Below the pieces are notes generated by a model. It did not search any database, was not told the origin of the DNA, and worked only from the letters and a program-made list of their open reading frames with translations. A DNA stretch of 64,000 nucleotides, taken from Amphimedon queenslandica (Eukaryota > Porifera > Demospongiae > Haplosclerida > Niphatidae). Location: the NCBI RefSeq assembly GCF_000090795.2, contig NW_003546441.1, positions 66,561 to 130,560 on the forward strand. Reading direction: 5' to 3'. Position numbers and translations under genes: made by a program. Shown here piece after piece: positions 22,584-34,982 of this stretch. The first letter of the stretch is position 1. The number at the start of each line of letters is the position of its first letter.

Positions 22584-24643
22584 CTTTTTGTTCATCATCA
22601 TTGGACTCACTGGTGGTCTGAGTTGGAGGGTAATTTTTGTCCTCTGGATTTGTTGGCCCTGTATAAGTACAAGCATGAAATGACCTATTATCATTCATAC
22701 TCTACAATTATTGGGGTGAGCCTACTAACCAGAATAAATGTATTCTAGCTATTTTTATAAGGTTAATTGCTGATATAGTCGTGTAAATACCGTATACCGG
22801 TTTATTTTCACAGTGAAATATTTTTGCAAATTTTCCGGTTTTGTGCTCCATCACAAAATTTTTTCACCGCAAAATTCTGCATTTCCATTGCCACGTGATG
22901 CAGTCTGCCATAAGTTATACACGAAATTAGAAATGCAAGATTCCTGAAAATTTTCTACCATGGAAATAAACCGGTATACGGTATGTGACTGTGACAGTTG
23001 CTTATACCTTTCTGTTGATTATCATTGGACTCACTGATCTGTGTGGGGGAATCATTTGTAGTTGGTTTGACCTCTTGAATTCCTGGCTCTATATTAAGTA
23101 TATAATATGAAACAACATTCACTTGCATGTATAATACATGTATATGTACTGGTATTTTTATTTATTTTTATTAAAATAATAATCACAAACACACATTTTA
23201 CCTTCAATTTTCTGTGGCATTTCTGATTTAGGATAATTCGTATCAGTGTTGTTCCCACTCTCATTGGTGGTTTTATCATCAGAATGATCAGGCACTATAG
23301 GAAACTGACTATTGGTCTCAATACCAGCAGCATCTGAGGCTGAATAATAAAGAATGATAATTTCAACATAATACTTTATTGGCCTCGCCCAGCTTTGCGT
23401 AGGCAAGGACTAGATACTACTGTTGTCTGTCTGTACAACAAACTAGATGTACAACAAGCTAGACAATTGTAATTTTGCTAGGTGAAATGAGTGTACATTA
23501 AGCACACACTATCACATACACATACATGTAATATGAAACTAGTGACAGTGAGTGCTTATACCTTTCTGTTGATCATCATTGGACTCACTGGTTTCAGTTG
23601 GTGAGTAATTTTTGTCCTTTGGAGTTGTTGGCTCTGTATAAGTATAAACATGAAAACAGTCATAATATTATTGATACTCCACAATTTAGCAGGATGAGTA
23701 TCTTTCTGTTTGTACATGTACATGTATGCATGATGTATTCTAAGTATTTGAATAATAAGGTTGTAATTGCTGATAGTCATTGAGTACAGCAAATTGCACA
23801 GACATTGCAAACCAATTCATAAACCACTATATGAACTTCAAAGGGGACTATCTAAATTGAGGTGTGTCTTACATTGTGTGGTCACATTACCACCTACTTG
23901 GCAGTTTGCAAATAGCTGTACATACATGTAAATAATGTCAAGCTACATGTATCATACTGATAGTGACTGCTTATACAATGTACCTTTCTGTTGATCATCA
24001 TTGGACTCACTGATCTGTGTGGGGGAATCAATTGTAGTTGGTTTGACCTCTTGAATTCCTGGCTCTATATTAAGTATATAATATGAAACAACATCCACTT
24101 GCAAGTATAATACATGTATAATCTATTGGTATTTTTTATTGTCCCTAAATTGCAAAAACCCACTCATATGGGAAAGGATATGTACATATGTACATTACAA
24201 GCTAGACAATTGTAATTTTGCTAGGTGAAATGAGTGTATGCTAAGCACACACTATTAACTATCACATACACATACATGTAATATGAAACTAGTGACAGTG
24301 AGTGCTTATACCTCTTTGTTCATCATCATCGGACTCACTGGTTTGATTTTTGTCCATTGCAGTTATTGGTTCTGTATGAAAACGGTCACTAATTATTATT
24401 CATATACAAAGCAGCATGTGTGTCTGTCTTCATGACATGAATATATGATTTATGGGCATTCTGAATATTTTTATAAGATTAATTGCTGATCATAACTTAA
24501 TATAACTACATGTATTATAAATGCATGAATAATGTGAAACAAGTGACAGTGAGTGCTTATACCTTTTTGTTGATCATCATTGGACTCACTGATCTGTGTG
24601 GGGGAATCGTTTGTAGTTGGTTTGACCTCTTGAATTCCTGGCT
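22584..24643 (-). CDS. Linker exon array, block VII (7 exons)
   Basis: Transcription order: 24643-24563 (A, 81), 24371-24312 (short E, 60), 24064-23984 (A, 81), 23633-23562 (F, 72), 23339-23202 (D, 138), 23088-23008 (A, 81), 22658-22584 (B, 75). All are phase 1-1. The B exon at 22658 starts with Gly instead of the usual Glu because the first exon base changed. The part 22.8-24.1 kb is a recent duplicate of 18.9-20.4 kb, offset by about 3.85 kb. Confidence 0.75.
22788..22983. mobile_element. TACCGTATACCGG-subfamily MITE, copy 2
   Basis: This is the duplicate of the element at 18915-19127, slightly shorter through an internal deletion near its right half. Confidence 0.75.
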
Positions 24644-25030
24644 CTATATTAAATATATAATATGAGACAACATCCACTTGCATATATAATACATGTACAG
24701 TGTATTGGTATTTTCTACTATCATTAAACTGTAAAAACCAACTCATTTGTGAAAGAATATGTACATGCACAATGAGTTAGACAATTGTAATTTTGCTAGG
24801 TAAAGTTTCTACTGTTGATTTTTACATAATTTATTATGAAAGTATGTCAAGCTCTGTCAACCAGGTCATTCAAAACAATGTAGAACAATAGATTAATAAT
24901 GGCTGCAGAATACAAACACAACATAGCATACCCTCCTTTCATTAACACATCCAAACTGTACGTTAAGCACACACTATCTCATACACATACCGGTACATGC
25001 AATATTAAACTATGTAGTGAGTGCCTATAC

Positions 25031-28000
25031 CTTTTTGTTCATCATCATTGGACTCACTGGTTTGATTTTTGTCCTTTGGAGTTGTTGGCTCTGTATGAAA
25101 ACGATCATTAATTATCATTCATATACAAAACATGTGTGTCTGCCTGCATGTACATGAATGTATGATTAATGGGCATTCTTTTTATAAAATTAATTGCTGA
25201 TTATAGTGAACATAACTACATGTATTATAAATGCATGAATAATGTGAAACTAGTGACAGTGAGTGCTTATACCTTTATGTTCATCATCATTGGACTCACT
25301 GGTGGTCTGAGTTGGTGGGTAAGTTTTGTCCCTTGGAGTTGTTGGCTCTGTATAAGTATAAACATAATAACAGTCACCTATTATCATTCATACTCTACAA
25401 TTATTAGGGTGAGCCTATAAGCAGGATGCATGTACATATACATGTACAGTACATGTATTCTAACTATTTTTATAAGGTTAATTGCTGATATAGTCATGTA
25501 AATATATGAAACTAGTAACAGTGAGTGCCTATACCTTTTTGTTGATCATCATTGAACTCACTGATCTGTGTGGACGAGTCTTCTGGGGTTGTTGGCTCTG
25601 TATAAGTATAGACATAAAACAGTCACTAAAATTGCAATTGCTGGACATGCTATTTTTATAAGGTTAATTGCTGATATGTGAAACTAGTGACAGTGAGTGC
25701 TTATACCTTTCTGTTGATCATCATTGGACTCACTGATCTCAGTGGCTGAGTGATTTTTGTCTTCTGGAATTGTTGGCTCTGTATAAGTATAAACATGAAA
25801 TCAGTCATAATATTATTGATACTCTACAATTCAGCAGGATGAGTATCTTTCTGTTAGTACATGTACAGTACTAGTGGGTAGAGCCTGACTATAATGTACC
25901 TTTCTGTTGATCATCATTGGACTCACTGATCTGTGAGGGGGAATCATTTGTAGTTGGTTTGACCTCTTGAATTCCTGGCTCTATATTAAGTTTATAATAT
26001 GAAACAACATCCACTTGCATGTATAATACATGCATAGTGTATTGGCATTTTTTATTGTTTTTTATTAAATAATCCCAAACACACATTTTACCTTCAATTT
26101 TCTGTGGCTTCTCTGATTCAGGATAATTCATATCAGTGTTGTTCCCACTCTCATTGGTGGTTTCGTCATCAGAATGATCAGGCACTATAGGAAACTGACT
26201 ATTGGTCTCAATACCAGCAGCACCTGAGGCTGAATAAAAAAGAATGATAATGTCAAAATAATACTTCATTGGCCTCGCCCAGCTTTGCATAGGCGAGGAC
26301 TAGGTACTACTGTTGTCTGTCTGTACAACAAGCTAGATGTACAACGAGCTAGACAATTGTAATTTGCTAGGTGAAGTGAGTGTATGTTAAGCACACACTA
26401 TCACATACACATACATGTAATATGAAACTAGTGACAGTGAGTGCTTATACCTTTCTGTTCATCATCATTGGACTCACTGGTGGTCTGAGTCAGTGGGTAA
26501 TTTTTGTCCTTTGGACTTGTTGGCTCTGTATAAGTATAGACATAAAAACAGTCATAATATTATTGATACTCCACAATTCAGCAGGATGAGTATCTTTCTG
26601 TTTGTACATGTACATGTATGCATGATGTATTCTAAGTATTTAAATAAGGTTGTAATTGCTGATAGTCATTGTACTATTGCAAGTACAGCAAATTGCACAG
26701 ATCTTGCAAACCAATTCATAAACCAATCTATGAACTTCAAAGGGGACTGTCTAAATTGAGGTGTGTCTTACATTGTGTGGTGACTGTGGTCACATTACCA
26801 CCTACTTGGCAGTTTGTAAATAGCTGTACATACATGTAAATAATGTGAAACTACATGTATTATACCAAGAGTAAATAATACTTAAAGGGAGTATCCAACG
26901 GCCCTATTGAGGCCTGCTGCAAGTGTGTGGATTTCTAGGAAGTCATGTTCAGCATATAAAAAAATTATACTTCAGTAGTTTTCAATCAATGTTTATACAG
27001 ATGTGTTGTTATAACAACATTTATCATTTATAATATACAGAAGCATCCAGAACATGACTTCCTAGAAATCCACACACTTGCAGCAGCTGAGATTACTCTT
27101 GATTATACTGATAGTGACTGCTTATACAATGTACCTTTCTGTTGATCATCATTGGACTCACTGGTCTGTGTGGGGGAATCATTTGTAGTTTGCTTGACAT
27201 CTTGAATTCCTGGCTCTATATTAAATATATAATATGAAACAACATCCACTTGCATGTATAATACATGTATATTATATTGGCATTTTTTACTATCACTAAA
27301 CTGCAAAAACCCACTCATATGTGAAATAATATGTATATTACAATGAGCTAGACAATTGTAATTTTGCTAGGTGAAGTGAGTGTACATTAAGCTCACACTA
27401 TCACATACATACACATACACATACATGTAATATGAAACTAGTGACAATGAGTGCTTATACCTTTATGTTCATCATCATTGGACTCACTGGTGGTCTGAGT
27501 TGGTAGGTCAGTTTTGTCCTTTGGAGTTGTTGGCTCTGTATAAGTATAGACATAATAACAGTCACCTATTATCATTCATACTCTACAATTATTGGGGTGA
27601 GCCTACTAAGCAGAATAAATGTATTCTAACTATTTTATAAGGTTAATTGCTGATATAGTCATGTAATACCGTATACCGGTTTATTTTCATAGTGAAATAT
27701 TTTTGCAAATTTTCTGGTTTCTTGCTCCGCCACAAAATTTTTGCACCACAAAATTCTGCATTTCCATTGCCATGTGATGCAGTCTGCCATAAGCTATACA
27801 CAAAAATTAATTCTGCAAAATCTTAGAAATGCAAGATTCACAAAAATTTTCTACTACAAAAATAAACCGGTATACGGTATGTGACTGTGACAGTTGCTTA
27901 TACCTTTCTGTTGATCATCATTGGACTCACTGATCTGTGTGGGGGAATCAATTGTAGTTGGTTTAACCTCTTGAATTCCTGGCTCTATATTAAGTATATA

Positions 28001-28232
28001 ATATGAAACAACATCCACTTGCATGTATAATACATGTATAGTGTATTGGTATTTTTATTGTTTTTTATTAAATAATCCCAAACACACATTTTACCTTCAA
28101 TTTTCTGTGGCATCTCTGATTCAGGATAATTCATATCAGTGTAGTTCCCACTCTCATTGGTGGTTTTATCATCAGAATGATCAGGTACTATAGGGAACTG
28201 ACTATTGGTCTTAACACCAGCAGCACCTGAGG
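25031..28232 (-). CDS. Linker exon array, block VIII (11 exons)
   Basis: Transcription order: 28232-28095 (D, 138), 27984-27904 (A, 81), 27535-27461 (B, 75), 27215-27135 (A, 81), 26525-26451 (B, 75), 26229-26092 (D, 138), 25980-25900 (A, 81), 25778-25707 (G, 72), 25597-25535 (C, 63), 25347-25273 (B, 75), 25090-25031 (short E, 60). All are phase 1-1 and open. These exons come directly after the Death exon of the Roc gene (stop at 28813). I found no separate promoter or first exon for them. They are therefore either alternative 3' exons of that gene or belong to a transcript whose start I cannot see. Confidence 0.72.
26914..27086. mobile_element. Hairpin element with 37-bp perfect arms
   Basis: Arms 26914-26950 and 27050-27086 are exact complements (core GTGTGTGGATTTCTAGG), separated by about 99 bp. 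Weaker complementarity continues outward on both sides (AGAGTAA and TTACTCT). It lies in an intron of the array and is likely a MITE. Confidence 0.75.
27667..27879. mobile_element. TACCGTATACCGG-subfamily MITE, copy 3
   Basis: Nearly identical to 18915-19127. Again it lies between a type B exon (27461-27535) and a type A exon (27904-27984) followed by type D. Confidence 0.8.
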
Positions 28233-28494
28233 CTGAATAAAAAAAAGAATAATAATTTCAGCATAATGCTGCATTGGCCTTGCCCAGCTTTGCGTAGGCC
28301 AGGTGGTTGGTGGTGGTTAGGACAACCACCTCAACAAATGAACCAACCAGTTCATCGCTTAGACCAACCATGCAACGAATTAGTATGTTATATAACCATA
28401 CATAAAGCATAATATTGCAGTCTACTAGTATGGTGTACATAAATTTAAAAGGAACAATATTAGTCTTCAACTAATTTTTTTCTAGCTGTATGTA

Positions 28495-28698
28495 CCGTGT
28501 AGAGGTTATATTTCACTGGAAATAAATTTTGCTAATTTCGCATTTTCATTAAATTTGCAAAATTAAATTCCACAAAGAGGTGAGGCACACTAGAAAAAAT
28601 GGCTGCAGAAGGTATAATTTCAAAAAATTTATACCAACAAATGGCAAATCTGAAAAAATTCGTGAAATTTATATCAAAATAAAACCCCTAAATGGTAT
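28495..28698. mobile_element. Degenerate TACCGT-type MITE
   Basis: The left end TACCGTGTAGAGG and the right end CCCCTAAATGGTA are imperfect inverted copies. It lies just 3' of the Roc/Death gene stop codon, so it may form part of its 3' UTR or the intron to the array. Confidence 0.5.
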
Positions 28699-28812
28699 AT
28701 ATAGCATGCTTCAATACATGTGAATAACAAAATATTATTGGCATACGAAAAACAAATGACCAAGTCTAACAAATGTCTATGGTTTGACTATAGGAATGAC
28801 CCATCCTATTTC

Positions 28813-31800
28813 TTAAATAACTATCTCACTTATATAAGCAGCAGCTGATGCCTCTCCTGCTTCAATAAGAGCATGAACTAGATTGTCCCATGTTGCTTTA
28901 AAATCTGTTTTAAGCCATTTTGCTAAACATTCTCTGAGACATCGCTTAGCGTTTTGTGGATAGTCAGCCTCAATAACATCCAGTTCATCATGAGTTAGAC
29001 CCAAGTAGAGACCAAGATCTGACCAGTTTGTAGTTTGAAAGTGACCACTTTTTAACACTCGTAATATCTCTACTAGATCGTCGATTGTCAATATAACTAT
29101 AAATAAATTAATAAAACTAGGAAAATTTAGTGTTTACTCATACCTTTTTGTTGATCATCATTGGACTCACTGATCTGTGTGGGGGAATCAATTGTAGTTG
29201 GTTTGACCTCTTGAATTGTTGGCTCTATATTAAGTATATAATATGAAACAACATCCACTTGCATGTATAATACATGTACAGTGTATTGGAATTTTTTACT
29301 ATCACTAAACTGCAAAAAATCACTCATGTGAAAGAATATGTACAAGCTAGACAATAGTAATTTTGCTAGGTAAAGTGAGTGTACATTAAGCTCACACTAT
29401 CACATACATACGCATACACATACATGTAATATGAAATTAGTGACAGTGAGTGCTTATACCTTTTTGTTCATCATCATTGGACTCACTGGTTTGATTTTTG
29501 TCCTTTGGAGTTGTTGGTTCTGTATGAAACAGTCACTAATTATTATTCATATACTAAGAAGCATGTGTGTTTGTTTGCATGTACATGTATTGTACATGAA
29601 AGTATGATGAATGGGCATTCTAAGGTATTCTTTTAAGATTAATTGCTGATCATAACTCAACATAACTGTAATATAAATGCATGAATAATGTGAAACTAGT
29701 GACAGTGAGTACTTATACCTTTATGTTCATCATCATTGGACTCACTGGTGATCTGAGTCAGTGGGTAATTTTTGTCCTTTGGAGTTGTTGGCTCTGTATA
29801 AGTATAAACATAAAAACAGTCACCTATTACAGTGGCGTAGCCAGGATTTTTGGAAGGAGGGGGCAAGCTGTGCGGCGCGCGAAGCGCGCCGCGAAATTTT
29901 GCAAAAACCACGCCCTTTTAAGGCGTGGTCACACCTATTTTTCAACATGGCGGACTTCTAGACCGATCATAGGCAACGTTGAATACCTTTTCAGCCTTAT
30001 AATGGCATCATAGAAAGACTGCTTTGGCCTTTTCCTTTCATATGTAAGTTGTAGAACAGCTTTTCTTTCCAAAAGCAGCTTATTATTTGATTATTTTTAA
30101 ATTTTGAGTTTTAAAAAAAAGGGGGGCAATTGCCCCCCTTGCCCCCCCCTGGCTACGCCCCTGTATTATCATTGATACTCTACAATTATTGGGGTGAGCC
30201 TACTAAGCAGGATGTGGTCTTTCTGTATGCACAAAATGTACAGTACATGCATTCTAACTATTTTTATAAGGATAATTGCTGATACAGTCATGTAAATAAT
30301 ATGAAACGTACTAGTGACAGTGAGTGCTTATACCTTTCTGTTGATCATCATTGGACTCACTGGTCTGTGTGGTCTGTGTGGAAGAGTGATTGGTAGCTGA
30401 TTCATCCTTTTGATTTGTTTCAGTTTGCTCTATATATATATAACATATACATGTAAATGTCTACTTCAATTGTGTACAGTAATGTGTCTTAGTATCTCTA
30501 CTGCAAATAAACTCTCATCTACCCACCAACCAAAATTAACAACAAACTTTCTACACAACATTTACACAAAATCCTCTCAGAGTCATTTTTGAAGAAATTT
30601 GACCAAAGACCAATGAAGGCTATAGCCTCTGGCCTTTGTTTCTTTAGCAAAATAACTATTAAAATTCTTTAAGATTCAATTTTGATTTAAATCAGCTCAA
30701 ACTTTCTACACAACATATGAACATGCATAATGTATAGAAATTATAATATTTGTTTTTGCCATGTTTGATAAAATTTGACAAAGTACCAGTATGCAGCATA
30801 TGTTGTCAATTTTTTGAGAATCAAAAAAGGTCAAATTATACATACCTTGTTGATTATGATCTTGGTTGATATAAGAGTCTCCTAACACTTCCTACAGAAA
30901 TATCATGCAGTTACATTCAATAATGTTTGTAATCACATACTTTAATATCACGTCCTCCTAATAATGACAATTCACTAATATCTGCAAGTATTAACGACTC
31001 ATCAGGTAAGATCTCCTTCAATTTCTTTTGCCTTTTATCGCATACGAGGTATCGTCGTTTTTTACTAATAATTGCTGAAAGTAAATTAAAAACACCATAA
31101 ACGGTTTTTTTTCTTAGTCTGTTCACAGGATAGGCTAGTTCTTCAGGATCAATAATCAACTCTTCAACTTTTAAACTGGGACAGGATTCCTTATAAACAT
31201 TCATTACTTCTCGTATTACATTTTTCCTTAAAGACACCATATTTTTACTGTCACCTTTCTCACAGGACATCATTACTAGTACACACTGGCTCTCATCCAC
31301 AATCTCTACCAATACTTTTACACCATAGCCGTCAAACCAGTGAATACCATTACTCCAAAATTTGCATTCACGATTCAATTTTTCAGCTAATTCCTTCCCT
31401 TTTGAAAATGAAAACTTAAAAGCAAGACGTAAAGACAGAACATGAAAGTATCGAGGAAGAAAGAAATCATTTTCTCTAGTACAATGTAGACACCAACCAA
31501 ACTGGTATACTTGACTAGTCATCTCCTTAGGTCTATCAGTAGACAGAAGACATGGAAAAAACAATAACCTTTCTTCTCTTCTTTGAGTCTCTGAGGCACT
31601 GTCTCCTGTCTCATCTCTATCTTCTGCTGTTAAGTTTGTCATTTTCAGGAAAGATGGATCCAATTCTTGACAGAGTTGCATGTTTTTCAGGAAACAGATC
31701 AACATGTCAGGATCATAATTTGGGAAGAGTCTAGTCAGACCAGATACACTAACAATACCAGTATTGCTAGCAACGTCAACGTATTCTTTGAATGTCTTTG

Positions 31801-33451
31801 GAGCAAAGAGAATCCCATCCACCTTAGTGAGTAGTACGCCCTTATTCACAACAACCCATACCTTGTCTTCACTTTTAAGAACACTGATCAAACCAGTTGA
31901 GTGCAATGAATCAAGAAGCTCGGCAATTTCATCTCTGTCATCTGGTACAATATAATTACCACTGTGTTTAAATGGTAATGTGATGTCAGAGAGGGTCAGT
32001 ATATTCTCTTTCCTTTCCTCCAGTAGACCATACATCATGTGACAATAAAGACTCAAATTCCTTCCACTTGTACTACGAATGGACTCACAGGCACTAGACA
32101 ACTTATTAAAGAAGGAATCCACACCACTCCCACCACACTTACGACAATCTAAGAAGATGCTATCATACTCTTCCCTTACAATGATCTCCTGTATTATTTC
32201 TTTTCTTCTCTTTTGAAAAGGATTACTTACCTCATCCACATGACTGACTATTACAATAACATGGCATTGATTAAGAGCTTTATGTGCTTCATTTCTCACA
32301 ACTGTTAGCCACTGATTAAGCTGTTTGACTGCTTCCTTCTCCATTATATTGACTACTATCAGGAACACACCACCAGAGCCTCGTAACAAATTCTCAATGA
32401 CAGCACTATGACTGGAGTAGTATTCTGAATGACCAGCAAAATCATGAAGAATGATGTTACCCAGTGTCCTATGCTGTAGTTTATAAGGAATGATGCCAGC
32501 AGTACAGGGCGCTACCCCTACAACATTTCTAAAGGAACCAAGAACGAAAGAACCAGTAGCTGTGTCTTTGATGACATGACTAAGAGTACTTTTACCAGCT
32601 CCAGGATTACCCACAAGGAGAACGTTAACATAAGAATCAATTGGATGAGATATTTTGATGTTGCCAAACTTCTTGAAAATAGCAATGACAGCATCACTAT
32701 TCTGTCTCCCTTTAGCTAGTTGTAATGGTGTGTACCCCGATTTGTCTCTACCCAAAGGATCACAATTACCAGTTGACAATAAGTATTCAATAACTTCAAC
32801 AAGGCTCTTACTGGCAGCATAATGAAGAGGTGTTTGTCCATCTTTATCAGTCACCATCACATTGCAGTTGCAGTCTTTAATGAGGTATTTAACGACATCT
32901 ATATGTTCGACAGCATGATGAAGAAGTGTTTTTCCATACTCATCCCGAATTGTTATATCGCAACAGTGACGATTAACGAGGTACTTTAGAACATCTATGT
33001 GTTTAACAGCACGATACAGAACACTCTGACCATAAATATCCTGATATTGTTTATCCATTATATGACCATCAATGTTCATGACTATACACTTCAAAACATC
33101 AAGTAATCCTTGACTAGCTACTTCATGAAGAACAGGAACGTTGCCATGCTCAGCAGCAGGCATCATTGGATTACAGCCACACTCTTTAATAAGGTATTCA
33201 ACTATATCAATGTGATTACCTTCAGCAGCAGTAAAAAGACAGGGTTCACGACGATAATATTGATGTGGATTAAAGTGATAATTGTTGATAAGATCTCTTG
33301 TAACATCTAACCAGCCATTACTTATAGAATGATGAAGCAGGTCAGGCTCATTTTGGTAAAGGACATTAGGATCTTGTAAACGTAGTAAGCGAACAGCTTC
33401 TTCGTGATCTTTTTTCAAAATAAAAGCATCCCAGAGTTCTTTGTCCATCAT
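28813..33451 (-). CDS. Ankyrin - Roc GTPase - COR-like - linker - Death domain protein
   Basis: Exons in transcription order: 33451-30941, 30891-30846, 30429-30334, 29793-29719, 29519-29460, 29224-29144, 29096-28813. Frame is kept throughout, giving 1050 residues. Residues about 20-265 are ankyrin-type repeats (for example DKDGQTPLHYAASKSLVEVI). From 275 follows a Roc-type GTPase with P-loop GNPGAGKST (281-289), DFAGHSEYYSSH as switch II (337-348) and SHVD (403-406) as the base-recognition motif. Residues about 480-830 fit a COR-like region. Four linker exons of the array family (96, 75, 60 and 81 bp) then lead to a Death domain with WSDLGLYLGL, a helix around CLRECLAKWL, and a final stop. 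The ankyrin-Roc-COR-Death order is that of DAPK1 without the kinase. Expected role: a GTP-switched scaffold assembling death-fold partners. The unusually large first exon holds all sensor domains. Confidence 0.85.
29830..30163. mobile_element. Inverted-repeat MITE with TATTA duplication
   Basis: A 334-bp element. Its ends are CAGTGGCGTAGCCAGG and the inverted CAGGGGCGTAGCCAGG, flanked by TATTA on both sides (29825-29829 and 30164-30168). Paralogous introns elsewhere in the array show the empty site (CACCTATTATCATTC). It carries long G-run/C-run arms near its right end. It lies in an intron of the Roc/Death gene. Confidence 0.85.
30590..30830. repeat. Dispersed AT-rich repeat copy in Roc gene intron
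   Basis: It contains the family landmarks (GGCTATAGCC, ATTCTTTAAGATTC-like and AAATCAGCTCAAA strings). It lies in the intron between the 96-bp and 46-bp exons of the Roc/Death gene. Confidence 0.5.
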
Positions 33452-34982
33452 GCAAGACTATATGTGTATAGCTCTATAGTCTGACAGGACCGTGGCCCTC
33501 AAACAGAAGCTAAAAACTCAACTAAAATGACTGGCCAAGAAATGGAGCAAGCAGTTAGCTCAGCGGGGTGGCTGCCAATGATATCGATGTACTAGATGTA
33601 GTCTTAGTATATGGCCACAATGATTTGGAGGTCGGAAATGATTTGAAATTTTAAAAAAGCTTACAGTGTAAAGAATTAATAACCCAGCTAACGTTAGACA
33701 ATAGGGCGGCCTGCGCCTCACATGCACACAATAGTTGGGGGCGATTACTTGGATTACTGAGGCAGGGGCGCTCGAGCCTCATGGTCTCAAACAGATATTA
33801 TAGACTACGTAACCGATACAAATTATCATAATTAAGGTTACTACTATCACTATCACGATCGATAGTTACAAAACTATCACGATTGTGAATACTATCGCGA
33901 TATTCACTCAAGTACTTGACCTCAAATTAATAGTGATTATAATAAAAATAGAATAAGTTGTATAGATGTAGCTAATTGTTTAGATGATAAAGTTAAGAGG
34001 TTAAGAGATTTTCTGACAGAAAAAGCAACAACTGAACTGTATATGGCTGCAGAAGTACCATAACAATAACCTAAAATAGCCCCACACTGTCTAGTTGATC
34101 CAGTAAGTGGCAAAAGCTGTCTTTTAAAACTTTTTTAGAGTAGAAGAAGAAGCCATCTTAGTGCCAACAAACTGTCTGACCACATGTTTATACAACTGGG
34201 CATGCGCATTAGATAACACGTGGTATTTGATAGTAAGGCAATTTAATATCGCGATAGTGATTACTATCGTACTATCGCCCAGCACTATACTATTATATAG
34301 ATATTATGGTCTCAAATGTGGACCGGAAGGGGCCTGGACCAAAATAGACTAACAAAATTTTGTATAGACTAACAAAATTTTGGCGGACCCACCCTGGGCG
34401 AACAGCAACGTGGCTGTTCTTTTTTTTGCATTACAGTAATGTGAAGACATTTGACTCTAGCCAGCTCGTTCCATGTACACAAATTATCTACTCTTGAAAT
34501 TATTAAGAAGGAATTATAATTTATTAACATTATTACAATATTTGTGTCATATTAATTGGCTTTCAATTCTATGATTCTAGCTTGCAAAGTTATTACTTGT
34601 AGCTACTTGTATCGCTGAAATTTTGCTACATTGTTGTGTTTAGCTATAATTGTCATTTTGTTAATTTGTTATTGAACACACACTTATAAACATTTGTCTT
34701 TTAAAACTATTAAATCATTTAGCATTGCTAGCAACACTTATGGTTGTTATTGTAACAATCAATTTTATTTATGCACTATTAGTGTATGAATGGAAATGGG
34801 TATGAATGCTAAGGGATATTGACACAACTTAAAAAATTTAATTGCTTTGTTTTATGCTAGTATTAGTCTAGTTATATAAGCATAAGACGATAAAATCAGG
34901 TCTAAACTGAAAAGACAAAAAATTATGGCAAAAGTACTACAGCAAGGATAAAGTAATGCATAATTTTAAAGTTTTTTCACCT
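33452..34982. other. Intergenic region between Roc gene and beta-helix gene
   Basis: No gene seen. The first ~150 bp should contain the Roc gene promoter and 5' UTR. From about 33830 to 34290 there are many ACTATCG/CGATAGT motifs in both orientations, ending CGCCCAGCACTA, which suggests a degraded hAT-like element. The left end of the direct repeat flanking the next gene starts near 34434. A TTTATT at about 34764 (AATAAA on the minus strand) is a possible poly(A) signal for the beta-helix gene. Confidence 0.5.
34434..34520. repeat. Direct repeat flanking the beta-helix gene, copy 1
   Basis: It contains TAATGTGAAGACATTTGACT, then CTAGCCAGCTCGTTCCATG and AAGAAGGAATTATAA. The same block recurs at about 39388-39465 on the other side of the intronless gene, in the same orientation and nearly 5 kb away. 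Confidence 0.8.

Noticed and set aside
10746-28232. Regularly spaced repeats resembling a CRISPR or satellite array
   Set aside because: Repeat units are exons with splice sites and conserved frame, spacers are homologous introns of variable length, and the genome is animal.
6831-29961. Many plus-strand open frames of 60-110 codons with a recurring hydrophobic pattern such as YTFLFIIIGLTGGL
   Set aside because: They are antisense to the minus-strand linker exons. The hydrophobic stretch is just the complement of the conserved ESNDDQQK coding region, and the true splice signals and phase are all on the minus strand.
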